This document shows, in pieces, positions 34,560-41,615 of a DNA stretch of 41,615 bases. Source of the stretch: RDXT01 sp033765305 (lineage in GTDB: Bacteria > Bacteroidota > Bacteroidia > J057). The translations under genes and the position numbers were made by a program. The notes beneath the pieces were generated by a model that had not been told where the DNA came from, did not search any database, and was given only the letters and a program-made list of their open reading frames with translations. The stretch is taken from assembly GCA_033765305.1 (NCBI GenBank), contig JANRID010000003.1, positions 1 through 41,615 on the forward strand, in the 5' to 3' direction. The first letter of the stretch is position 1. Each line of letters opens with the position of its first letter.

Positions 34560-36545
34560 GTGATTCAGTGCCTTGCTGAATTCTCCGATCGCAGCGGGCG
34601 ATCCGATGACGTAGAGCAGGTCCTCCTGCATCAGTTCCGTGTCCGGCCCGATGTCGGTCAGCATCGCTTCGCGCCGCTGGATCGCCACCAGATTGACCTG
34701 GTAGCGCTGCCGGAGGTTGGATTCGGCGAGCCGCTTGCCAGCCAGCTCCGGAAGGTCGCGGTACACGGCCAGCACGCTCATGCGGAGGCTGGGAATCTGC
34801 GTCAGGGCTGGCGCCCCGCTGGCCGGGCCCGCAGCCGGACGCAGGCGCTGGTAGTTGCCTGCCCGGATCTGGCTGATAAATTCCGCCACGGTATCGTCAG
34901 GCACCAGATACTGGCCCAGCACCCGGGTAAAGATTTCGATGGAGGTTTCAAATTCCTCCGGAATCACCTCATCGGCGCCGAGGCGCAGAATTTCCTCGAT
35001 CTCCGCTACAAAGCGCGTACGCACGATGACGTACACCGTCCGGCAGATGCTGCGGATGGCGCTTACGACCTTGCGGGTGCCCGCCGGGTCCGAGATGGCC
35101 ACCACCACCACCCGCGCCTGGTGCACCTGCACGTGTTCGAGGATGAAGGGGTCTGTCGCATCGCCATACAGCACGGGCTCGCCGCGTTCGCGTTCGGCTT
35201 TGACGGTATCGGCGTTGATTTCCAGCACCACGTAGGGAATCTGGGCGAATCGGGCGGCGCGGGCCACATTGTGGCCGTTGAGCCCGAAGCCGACGATGAT
35301 CACATGCTCCTTCAGCGGGTGGGGGCCTGCCGCATCCGGCACCGCCAGGCCGGGCTGGGGGTGCCGAAGTCCGGCCGGCATCGGGGCTTTGGCGAGCAGC
35401 TCGGCCAGCCGCTCCGAGTGCTGCATGATGAAGGGGGTGAGCGCCATCGTAAGAATAGAGACGGCCAGAAAATACTGCGAATGCGTTTCGGAAAGCAGCT
35501 GGTATTCGCTGCCGGTATTGGCGAGAATAAAGGCAAATTCCCCCACCTGAAACAGGCTCAGGCCCGTATGCAGGGCGGTGCGGAGCGGATAGCGCAGCGC
35601 CAGGGCTGCCAGGGCCGCCAGGGTGGTTTTAAGCGCCCATACGAGCAGGGTCAGCAGGAGAATCAGCGGCAAATGGCTGAACAAAAAGCCCGCATCGAGC
35701 AGCATGCCGATGGAAACGAAGAAAAAACTGGTGAACACCTCCCGGAATGGGAGGATATTGCCGGTAGCCTGGTGGCTGTAGTCCGATTCTGCCATCAGCA
35801 GCCCTGCCAGAAAGGCCCCCAGTGCCAGCGAAAGGCCTGCCGCGTAGGTCAGGCCCGCCACGGCAAAGCACACGGTCACCACCGTGAGCACAAACAGCTC
35901 CCGGCTGCGCGTGCGCGCGATCTCGTGCATCAGCCTCGGAAACACATAGCGCGCGCTCAGCAGCACCGCTCCGATCACGAGCACCGTCTTGCCCAGCATG
36001 ATCAGCAATTCCAGCCCCACGTTCCCGCCGCCGCCGCCGATGATCGGCGTCAGGAGCATCATCGGCACCACAATCAGGTCCTGGAAAATCAGAATCCCCA
36101 GCGAGATCCGCCCCTGCGGGCTGTTGACCTGGTTGCGCTCCTGAAACATGCGCAGCACGATGGCGGTGCTGCTCAGCGAGACCAGAAAGCCGATGAACAG
36201 GCCCTCCTGCCAGCGCAGCCCCAGCAGCAGCAGCAGCGCCATCACCACGGCAATGGTGCTGCCCGTCTGGATGCCGCCGCCGATGAGCACCATCTTGCGC
36301 ATCGCCACCAGATCCCGGAGCGAAAACTCCATCCCGATCACGAAGAGCAGCAGGATCACCCCGATCTCGGAAAGCAGGTGCACCTGCTCGTAGTCGTGCA
36401 CGAGCGAAAGGGCCTTGGGCCCGGCCAGCACGCCTGTGAGCAGAAATCCCAGAATGGTAGGGAAGCGGAACCGCTGGAATACCAGCACGACGAGGACGGA
36501 GAATCCCAGAATGACGACAATTTCCCAGAGCAGGCCGAATTCCAT
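34557..36545 (-). CDS. CPA2-family monovalent cation:proton antiporter with RCK domains (KefB-like)
   Basis: 662 aa from the ATG at 36545 (an earlier start at 36614 would lie within the proposed promoter). The first 385 residues form about 12-13 transmembrane helices with family blocks 'LLTGVLAGPKAL', 'LLFVIGMEFSLRDL', 'SLSSTAIVLRM' and 'FQDLIVVPMMLL'. An RCK N-terminal (TrkA-N) domain follows (about 390-510, 'HVIIVGFGLNGHNVARAA' Rossmann loop, 'VLYGDATDPFIL'), then a TrkA-C domain (about 550-640). It probably exchanges K+ or Na+ for H+ in the inner membrane, gated by nucleotide. Glutathione-binding features of true KefB/C are not evident, so substrate remains open. It faces nuoD tail to tail. 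Confidence 0.92.
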   Translation of the reverse strand: MEFGLLWEIVVILGFSVLVVLVFQRFRFPTILGFLLTGVLAGPKALSLVHDYEQVHLLSEIGVILLLFVIGMEFSLRDLVAMRKMVLIGGGIQTGSTIAVVMALLLLLGLRWQEGLFIGFLVSLSSTAIVLRMFQERNQVNSPQGRISLGILIFQDLIVVPMMLLTPIIGGGGGNVGLELLIMLGKTVLVIGAVLLSARYVFPRLMHEIARTRSRELFVLTVVTVCFAVAGLTYAAGLSLALGAFLAGLLMAESDYSHQATGNILPFREVFTSFFFVSIGMLLDAGFLFSHLPLILLLTLLVWALKTTLAALAALALRYPLRTALHTGLSLFQVGEFAFILANTGSEYQLLSETHSQYFLAVSILTMALTPFIMQHSERLAELLAKAPMPAGLRHPQPGLAVPDAAGPHPLKEHVIIVGFGLNGHNVARAARFAQIPYVVLEINADTVKAERERGEPVLYGDATDPFILEHVQVHQARVVVVAISDPAGTRKVVSAIRSICRTVYVIVRTRFVAEIEEILRLGADEVIPEEFETSIEIFTRVLGQYLVPDDTVAEFISQIRAGNYQRLRPAAGPASGAPALTQIPSLRMSVLAVYRDLPELAGKRLAESNLRQRYQVNLVAIQRREAMLTDIGPDTELMQEDLLYVIGSPAAIGEFSKALNH

Positions 36546-36583
36546 CAGATCAGAGGTTAGCAGATGCCCGTGTGTCAGGCGCT

Positions 36584-36614
36584 CTAAAATAGGGCTTCTG
36601 ACCGCAGCAGGCAA
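36584..36614 (-). promoter_or_regulatory. Candidate promoter of the antiporter gene
   Basis: On the minus strand TTG (36614-36612), 20 bp, then TATTTTAG (36591-36584), five of the six fixed positions of TAnnTTTG. The leader to the ATG at 36545 would be about 35 nt. The spacing matches the pncA and rpsF promoters. Confidence 0.5.
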
Positions 36615-36663
36615 GCCCGGCGGCAGCGCTTGTGTAACATCATTGCCCCCAGGCAGGCAGGAA

Positions 36664-36720
36664 CACGAAGCTGCACGAAGAGCCGCTTCTTAGTGTATCT
36701 TAGTGCCCTTAGTGTCTGAG
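36664..36720. repeat. Short CACGAAG / CTTAGTG repeat array
   Basis: CACGAAG occurs at 36664 and 36674; CTTAGTG occurs at 36689, 36699 and 36708. The two words are reverse complements but for one base, so the array can fold on itself imperfectly. Spacing is 9-10 bp, close to one helical turn. It ends 17 bp before the DNA ligase ATG. I recall similar 'CTTnGTG' runs as dispersed intergenic repeats in several phyla; function unknown. Confidence 0.55.
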
Positions 36721-36737
36721 TGGTAAACCCCAGCCCC

Positions 36738-38333
36738 ATGCAAGCCTTCGCCGAACTGGTCACCCGCCTCGATCAGACCACCAAAACCAGCGAGAAAATT
36801 GCGGCGCTGACGGAGTATCTGGATGCTGCGCCCGATGCGGACAAGCTGTGGGCCATTGCCCTCTTTGCCGACCGCAGGCCGCGCCGCAGCGTAAAGACCT
36901 CGGCCCTGCGCGAGTGGGCCGCCGAGCTGAGCGGCATTCCGCTCTGGCTGGTCGAGGATAGCTACCACGTAGCCGGCGACCTCGCCGAAACCCTCGCCCT
37001 GCTGGTGCCTGGCCAGCAGGCATCCGCCGGTGCCCGCTCCCTGGCGGACTGGATGCGCTGGCTCGCGGAGCTTGCCGGCGCCGACGATGCCGCCAAACGG
37101 CAGCTTATTTCCGGCGCCTGGCAGGCCCAGAGCGTGCGCGAGCGCTTCGTATTCAACAAGCTCATCACCGGCGGCTTCCGCCTGGGCGTATCTAAGCAGC
37201 TGATGATCAAGGCGCTGGCCCGCCACACGGGCCTGGAGGAAGCCGCTGTGGCGCACCGGATCGCCGGCAGCTGGGAACCCGGCAGCACCGCCTTCGGCGA
37301 TCTGTTCGCCCCGGACGGGGGCCCCGGCGATCCGTCCAAGCCCTATCCGTTTTTCCTGGCCTACCCCCTCGAAGACAGCCCGGACAGCCTGGGCGATCCT
37401 GCCGGCTGGCAGGCGGAGTGGAAATGGGACGGCATCCGCGCCCAGCTTATCGTACGGGGCGGGGAGCTCTTTCTCTGGAGCCGCGGTGAAGAGCTGATTA
37501 CGGACAAATTTCCGGAGCTGCATCCGCTGCGGGAGCGCCTGCCCGGCGGCACGGCCCTCGACGGCGAGCTGCTGTCGTGGAAAGACGGGGCGCCGCTGCC
37601 CTTTGCCCTGCTCCAGACCCGGATCGGGCGGAAAAACGTCACCCGCAAGACCCTGGCCGAAGCGCCGGCAGCCATCCTCGCCTACGACCTGCTCGAATGG
37701 CAGGGCCGGGACCTGCGCAGCGAGCCGCTGCATGCGCGGCGGGCCCTGCTGGCCCAGGCCGTGGAGCAGGCCGGCCTGCCCGGCCAGCTCCGCCTGTCGC
37801 CGGCGCTGGACTTCGGGGATTGGGAGGCCCTCGCGCGCCTGCGCGCGGAGGCCCGTGCGCACCACAGCGAGGGCCTGATGCTCAAGCGCCTCAGCTCCGC
37901 TTACCAGACCGGCCGCCGCCGGGGCGACTGGTGGAAGTGGAAGGTGGATGCCCTGAGCGTGGATGCAGTCATGATCTACGCCCAGCGCGGCCACGGCCGC
38001 CGCGCCAACCTGTTTACCGACTATACCTTCGCCGTATGGGACGGCGATGCGCTGGTGCCTTTTGCCAAGGCGTACTCCGGCCTGACCGATGCCGAGATGC
38101 TCCAGGTCGATGCCTGGGTGAAGCGAAATACCCTGGAACGCTTCGGGCCGGTGCACCGCGTACAGCCGGAACTGGTCTTTGAAATCGGCTTCGAGGGCAT
38201 CAGCCGCTCTTCCCGGCACAAGTCGGGCATTGCGCTGCGCTTCCCGCGCATGCTGCGCTGGCGGCAGGACAAGCCTGCCGCAGAAGCCGATACGCTGGAG
38301 ACCCTCGGCGCCCTGCTGGCGCAGCAAGGCTGA
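36738..38333 (+). CDS. ATP-dependent DNA ligase
   Basis: 531 aa from the ATG at 36738; a GTG at 36720 lies inside the upstream repeat and is less likely. N-terminal DNA-binding domain (about 1-200, 'MQAFAELVTRLDQT', 'LITGGFRLGVSKQLM') precedes the adenylation domain, with 'AEWKWDGIRAQ' giving the nucleophile Lys229. Further nucleotidyltransferase motifs are 'FLWSRGEELIT', 'ALDGELLSW', 'SEGLMLKRL' and 'WWKWKVDALSVDAVMIYAQ'; an OB domain closes the protein. It seals nicks using ATP, in addition to the NAD ligase that bacteria use for replication. Such ligases are often encoded beside a helicase (Lhr-like), an exonuclease and a phosphoesterase; none of these is adjacent. It converges with the TlpA-like gene (3 bp). 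Confidence 0.94.
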   Translation: MQAFAELVTRLDQTTKTSEKIAALTEYLDAAPDADKLWAIALFADRRPRRSVKTSALREWAAELSGIPLWLVEDSYHVAGDLAETLALLVPGQQASAGARSLADWMRWLAELAGADDAAKRQLISGAWQAQSVRERFVFNKLITGGFRLGVSKQLMIKALARHTGLEEAAVAHRIAGSWEPGSTAFGDLFAPDGGPGDPSKPYPFFLAYPLEDSPDSLGDPAGWQAEWKWDGIRAQLIVRGGELFLWSRGEELITDKFPELHPLRERLPGGTALDGELLSWKDGAPLPFALLQTRIGRKNVTRKTLAEAPAAILAYDLLEWQGRDLRSEPLHARRALLAQAVEQAGLPGQLRLSPALDFGDWEALARLRAEARAHHSEGLMLKRLSSAYQTGRRRGDWWKWKVDALSVDAVMIYAQRGHGRRANLFTDYTFAVWDGDALVPFAKAYSGLTDAEMLQVDAWVKRNTLERFGPVHRVQPELVFEIGFEGISRSSRHKSGIALRFPRMLRWRQDKPAAEADTLETLGALLAQQG

Positions 38334-38336
38334 GGC

Positions 38337-39758
38337 CTACCGCTGCTTCAGCGCCGCCTGCAGCTGCGCGTCGATGCCGCTGCTGCTGGGCCGCTCCGCA
38401 TTGCCGGAAAAGAGCGTGCCGTCCCGGCCCACGATCACGTAGCGGGGGATCGACTCGATCTGGTAGGCTTCGCCTACGCCGCTGCCCTGCGCGGCCCGCA
38501 GCTGCGGGCTGGGCAGCTTGAGCTTCGCGACGGCTTTTTTCCAGCTTTGGGCATCTTCATCGAGGGAGATGTAGAGAAATACGACGTCCTGGCCTTTGAA
38601 GCGCCCGATCAGCTCGTGGCTGTAGGGCATTTCGCGGAGGCAGGGGCCGCACCAGCTGGCCCAGAAGTCGATGTAAACCACCTTGCCCCGGAAATCGGCC
38701 AGCGAAACGGTGCCGCCTTTCAGGTCCTCCAGCTCGAAGCCCGGCGCCGGGGCGCCTTCCAGCAGCGGCGCCAGCCGCGCGGCCAGGGTCTGGAGATGGG
38801 CAAGCACCTCCGGGATCTCCGCTTCAGCTTCGAATTCTTTCATAAACTGCATCGCCTGGCTGCCGCCGGCATCTTCGAGCAGGACGATGAGGAGGTTGGC
38901 GCGCGTGACGGTGCGGGGGCGCCCGCTCAGCAGCTGGCCGCTGGCCTCCCACATGCGCTGATACAGGGCCTCGCCGCCGGACCTGCCGGCCTGAAGCGCT
39001 TCATGCACCATGCGCATGGCGAGAAATTCCTCATATTCCTTCATGCCTACCCAGGCATCCTGCTGCAGCTCGACGGTGCCGAGAAAATCGAGGTAGCCTG
39101 CGGGGTATTCGGGGCGGTCGCGGCCGGCATCGTTGCCGAGCATCATGAGCGGGCCGCGCAGCTTGAGGGAGGCATGCCAGTAGCCGTCGGCAGCGCGGGT
39201 GTAGGCAGCAAAGCCCGGATCGAGCGGCGAAGCCTGGTGCGCGCTGTCCAGGAAGCGCCGGCGGGCGGCCAGTCCGGCATCGAGCAGGGCGCCGAAAGCA
39301 GCGGCATCGCCGGCTTCGAGCTGGCGGCCGAGGTCTTCCATCAGGCCTTCGGCCGGGTCTGCGAAGCGCAGGAAGTGTGCGGCCAGGTAGCTGGAGGCGC
39401 CGGCGCTGGCCCCGGTGCCGGTGCAGCGGAGGCTTTCGTCGAAGGCTTCCGTGTCCACGCTGAGGTGCAGGCTGTCGCCGGGCACGAGGTACAGGCTCGT
39501 TTCTTCGCCGTACATAAACTTCACGACGCGGGGCGCATCCAGCTCCAGCTCCATCCGGAAGCGGCCGGCAGCGTCGGGCGCAGCCAGCACGGAGACGGGA
39601 AACTCCGCGAGAGCTTCGCCGTAGGGATAGTAGTAGAGGGTAGCTTCGGAAACGGCGCCGCCATTCCGGATCTCGCCGGTGACGACGGTTCGGCGCTGGG
39701 CCTGCGCCTGCACAAGGCTGCACAGGCAGATGATGCTCACAATCAGGCGCGGATGCAT
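38337..39758 (-). CDS. TlpA/ResA-like thiol-disulfide oxidoreductase with N-terminal DUF4369-like region
   Basis: 473 aa. Signal peptide 1-20 (ends 'VQAQAQ'). Residues about 22-110 look like the beta-rich DUF4369-type domain often found before thioredoxins in Bacteroidota. A long helical middle (about 120-320) leads to the thioredoxin fold (about 330-473) with 'GKVVYIDFWASWCGPCLREM'; the redox pair is Cys370 and Cys373. 'IESIPRYVIVGRDG' carries the cis-Pro loop. It probably reduces or shuffles disulfides in the periplasm. No cytochrome-maturation gene is near, so the partner is unknown. It is 99 bp downstream of the lipoprotein pair on the same strand. Possible -7 box TATCTTTA lies at 39797-39790, without a -33. 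Confidence 0.93.
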   Translation of the reverse strand: MHPRLIVSIICLCSLVQAQAQRRTVVTGEIRNGGAVSEATLYYYPYGEALAEFPVSVLAAPDAAGRFRMELELDAPRVVKFMYGEETSLYLVPGDSLHLSVDTEAFDESLRCTGTGASAGASSYLAAHFLRFADPAEGLMEDLGRQLEAGDAAAFGALLDAGLAARRRFLDSAHQASPLDPGFAAYTRAADGYWHASLKLRGPLMMLGNDAGRDRPEYPAGYLDFLGTVELQQDAWVGMKEYEEFLAMRMVHEALQAGRSGGEALYQRMWEASGQLLSGRPRTVTRANLLIVLLEDAGGSQAMQFMKEFEAEAEIPEVLAHLQTLAARLAPLLEGAPAPGFELEDLKGGTVSLADFRGKVVYIDFWASWCGPCLREMPYSHELIGRFKGQDVVFLYISLDEDAQSWKKAVAKLKLPSPQLRAAQGSGVGEAYQIESIPRYVIVGRDGTLFSGNAERPSSSGIDAQLQAALKQR

Positions 39759-39857
39759 AGGGAGGGTCCTGGGATAGGAGATGAAGGCATAAAGATACGA
39801 TCAAATTGCCGGATTCCGCGCAGCGTCATGCGCCGCGGGCAGGTGCCAGGATCTGTT

Positions 39858-40601
39858 TCATTTCCGTACGGCTTGAAAAGTGTCTGCCAAGTATCTGCCT
39901 ATAGCATCGTTATACGTGCTGTAGTAGACGGTCAGGTGCTGCTCATCGGGGGAGAGAAACCCGTAGCCAGATATACTCCGGCATCCATCTTCCCCGGCGC
40001 CGCCATTAATTTCAAATCCGCTTCCGCCAAAGTCAACACCAAATATCCGGGTGCAGCCCTCCGGAAGGTTATAGCCCATGGCGGTATAGCCCACCCAAGG
40101 ATGTATTTCAGGCTGAAGCCGGAAGGTAAACGGGCGCTTGGGATTGCTGAGGCTGTAGCCTTCATATTCGCCCCAAACGGGCAGGCTGTCCCGGTCTTCT
40201 ACCCAGACCGTTTTCCAGACGGTGTCCCGCCCGTCGTCTCCGGGGTAGCACAGGGTGTCGGGGGGCCGGGTGCCTACAAGCCGTATATCTATCCGCCCTG
40301 CCGGAAAGCCAAACCAGACTGTTGTAGTCCGGGTGCGGCGGCGGATAGTATCCGTACCGATGGTCCACTCATAGGTATCCAGCTCCTGGCTGGCGGTCAG
40401 GATCAGGCCGCGGTTCATGAAGATGGAATTGGCCACAGGCGCTTTGTGCAAGAAATAATCCTCCTCCATCCGGAAATCAGCCGAAACCGGGCCGAGGGTG
40501 TCGCAGGGGTGGTAGTTTTCGCACTCCGGATTGCGCCAGTCCTCGCAGGGCTTGCAGGCGGCGGCGAGCAGCAGCAGGGCGGGGAGAAGGAGGGGTTTCA
40601 T
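39858..40601 (-). CDS. Lipoprotein of unknown function (tandem paralogue)
   Basis: 247 aa from the ATG at 40601; a TTG at 40610 would overlap the upstream stop. The signal peptide ends in the lipobox Leu-Ala-Ala-Ala-Cys. The mature N-terminus is 'CKPCEDWRNPECENYHPC', a Cys/Pro/Asn-rich leader shared in style with the upstream gene. The remainder is beta-rich and includes 'YEWTIGTD' and 'DTLCYPGDDGRDTVWKTVWV', both with close counterparts in the neighbour. I recognise no named domain. The two genes are 5 bp apart, so they are co-transcribed and probably translationally coupled. Likely anchored in the outer membrane. Confidence 0.88.
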   Translation of the reverse strand: MKPLLLPALLLLAAACKPCEDWRNPECENYHPCDTLGPVSADFRMEEDYFLHKAPVANSIFMNRGLILTASQELDTYEWTIGTDTIRRRTRTTTVWFGFPAGRIDIRLVGTRPPDTLCYPGDDGRDTVWKTVWVEDRDSLPVWGEYEGYSLSNPKRPFTFRLQPEIHPWVGYTAMGYNLPEGCTRIFGVDFGGSGFEINGGAGEDGCRSISGYGFLSPDEQHLTVYYSTYNDAIGRYLADTFQAVRK

Positions 40602-40606
40602 GAGAT

Positions 40607-41398
40607 TCAAGGTTTCATGCGTTTTCCGCGGAATACATCCGGCGGAGATTGGGTATTGGTGAATGGAAAAATCAGGCTGTCCCGGTCATCCGGTTTCAGC
40701 CGGCCTGTGCCTGCGATCTTGTGGCACTGAAACTCGAAGCCCGCGTCCACATACAGCCCGTAGTAGCCGCCTGCTATCCACATAGCCTCCACATGCGGCG
40801 TATCCTGGCAGGTCTGCGGCAGCCGCCAGAGATCGAAGCTGGTGACGCCCGTGAAATCAATTTTGTAGGAGATCCCGATGTCGAAAGTATCGGCAGGATT
40901 CGACCTGCGCACGCCCCGATACCGGCCAACAATGCGCGCATGGCGGGGTGCCGACACATATACGGACTTCCGCACGGTATCGAGCCCGTTGTCGTCCGGA
41001 AAACAGGCAGTATCAGGCATGCTTTCCACCACCAGCGTAATCGGAACAGTGGTATTGGTATCGGAAAAGGAAAAGCTCAGGAATACCTCGCGGGTGGTAA
41101 ATACGCGCGCGTCGGTGCCGACATGCCACTCGTATCGGGAGGCGCCCTCCGGACCGGTGAGCAGCATGTATTCCAGCAGGGTGTCGGTGACCATCCGGGT
41201 GGAACGCCGTCCGTAGATCAGCTCCTCGATGACGAACTCCGCGCTCACCGGCGTCTTGCCCAGGCAGGGATCATAATTCGGGCATTTCGGATTAGCGGGG
41301 TCCGCGCAGTAATTCGGGCACTCCGGATTGGCCGGGTCGTCGCAGGGCTTGCAGGCAGCGAGCAGCAGCAGGGCGGGGAGAAGCAGATAGGGCTTCAT
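40607..41398 (-). CDS. Lipoprotein of unknown function with DPANPxCPNY repeats (tandem paralogue)
   Basis: 263 aa, ATG at 41398. Lipobox Leu-Leu-Ala-Ala-Cys. The mature start holds two copies of 'DPANPxCPNY' within 25 residues, giving six or so cysteines in a short, probably disulfide-bonded leader. The body has 'YEWHVGTDARVF' and 'DTACFPDDNGLDTVRKSVYV', which align with the next gene downstream, so the two arose by tandem duplication. No domain name comes to mind. It is presumed surface-exposed or outer-membrane-linked. 78 bp separate it from the 3' end of the next gene upstream. Confidence 0.88.
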   Translation of the reverse strand: MKPYLLLPALLLLAACKPCDDPANPECPNYCADPANPKCPNYDPCLGKTPVSAEFVIEELIYGRRSTRMVTDTLLEYMLLTGPEGASRYEWHVGTDARVFTTREVFLSFSFSDTNTTVPITLVVESMPDTACFPDDNGLDTVRKSVYVSAPRHARIVGRYRGVRRSNPADTFDIGISYKIDFTGVTSFDLWRLPQTCQDTPHVEAMWIAGGYYGLYVDAGFEFQCHKIAGTGRLKPDDRDSLIFPFTNTQSPPDVFRGKRMKP

Positions 41399-41476
41399 GG
41401 AACGGGACTGCAGGAGGTGAAACTTCAGCGTAGCTTATGGTCTAGGTTTGCCGAGGCATGATAGCCGGCAGGCGGG

Positions 41477-41614
41477 CTACTGCACCCGGCGGCCCTGGAA
41501 CACGAAGTTCAGCCGCTTGTCCTGGCTTGCGGGGACGCTCCGGTCCATCAGGCTGTAATCGATGCGCACACTGTCGAAGTCCCCAGTTTTGGCAGGGTCC
41601 AGCACCAGCAGGCC
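41477..41614 (-). CDS. C-terminal end of an unidentified protein (5' part outside window)
   Basis: The minus-strand frame entering from the right edge is open for 45 codons and stops with TAG at 41479-41477. It reads 'GLLVLDPAKTGDFDSVRIDY' and ends in 'LNFVFQGRRVQ'. The composition is protein-like and the strand matches the lipoprotein pair downstream. No family can be assigned from so short a piece. Confidence 0.6.
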   Translation of the reverse strand, partial: GLLVLDPAKTGDFDSVRIDYSLMDRSVPASQDKRLNFVFQGRRVQ

Positions 41615-41615
41615 G

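Noticed and set aside
41443..41450. TAGGTTTG, a full -7 match on the plus strand
   Set aside because: All neighbouring genes are on the minus strand and no -33 element precedes it.

Overview
The window comes from a high-GC member of the Bacteroidota. The evidence is a near-consensus Bacteroidota-type promoter set (TTG / about 20 bp / TAnnTTTG), a carboxypeptidase-regulatory-type TonB receptor, two PorP/SprF proteins ending in the family's Cys-Pro-x-Phe-like tail, type A and type B type IX secretion (T9SS) sorting domains, and 52-residue 'GCDS...LTLTV' repeats. A Saprospiria-like lineage is my inference from GC content and gene style; nothing in the sequence proves it.

Region 1 (1-13179, all minus strand) is an envelope/secretome cluster. 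It holds a TonB-dependent receptor, a short serine-hydrolase-like protein with a type A sorting domain, a 1054-aa protein (YVTN-type propeller + serine-hydrolase-like domain + 52-aa repeats + type A sorting domain), a beta-helix-type surface protein, and a second propeller/hydrolase-like paralogue that runs off the left edge. All three hydrolase-like domains keep the fold landmarks but carry Asp and Gln where the catalytic Ser and Lys of the SxxK motif belong. I consider this family of apparent pseudo-enzymes the most interesting feature of the window. A good terminator and a strong GC hairpin punctuate the cluster, and a 1-kb AT-rich non-coding stretch splits it.

Region 2 (13530-23862, plus strand) is a three-gene T9SS unit: two tandem PorP/SprF-like outer-membrane proteins followed by a 2678-aa PKD/Ig-like repeat protein with a type B (CHU_C) sorting domain. 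By precedent with SprF-SprB, the PorP-like proteins probably serve export or anchoring of the giant protein.

Region 3 (23892-31716, plus strand) is housekeeping: pncA behind a perfect 14-bp palindrome that covers its start codon, then rpsF-rpsR-rplI, rpmH-rnpA, a CtpA-type S41 protease, a small NTR/TIMP-like membrane protein, ung, an M48-like membrane protein with an eroded zinc site, and pfkA.

Region 4 (31723-41615) has mixed strands: a UbiA prenyltransferase, a solitary vsr, a solitary nuoD, a CPA2 cation/proton antiporter with RCK domains, an ATP-dependent DNA ligase behind a short repeat array, a TlpA-like thioredoxin lipoprotein-biogenesis-style protein, two tandem paralogous lipoproteins, and the 3' end of another gene. 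I saw no tRNA, rRNA, CRISPR, insertion sequence or phage gene.
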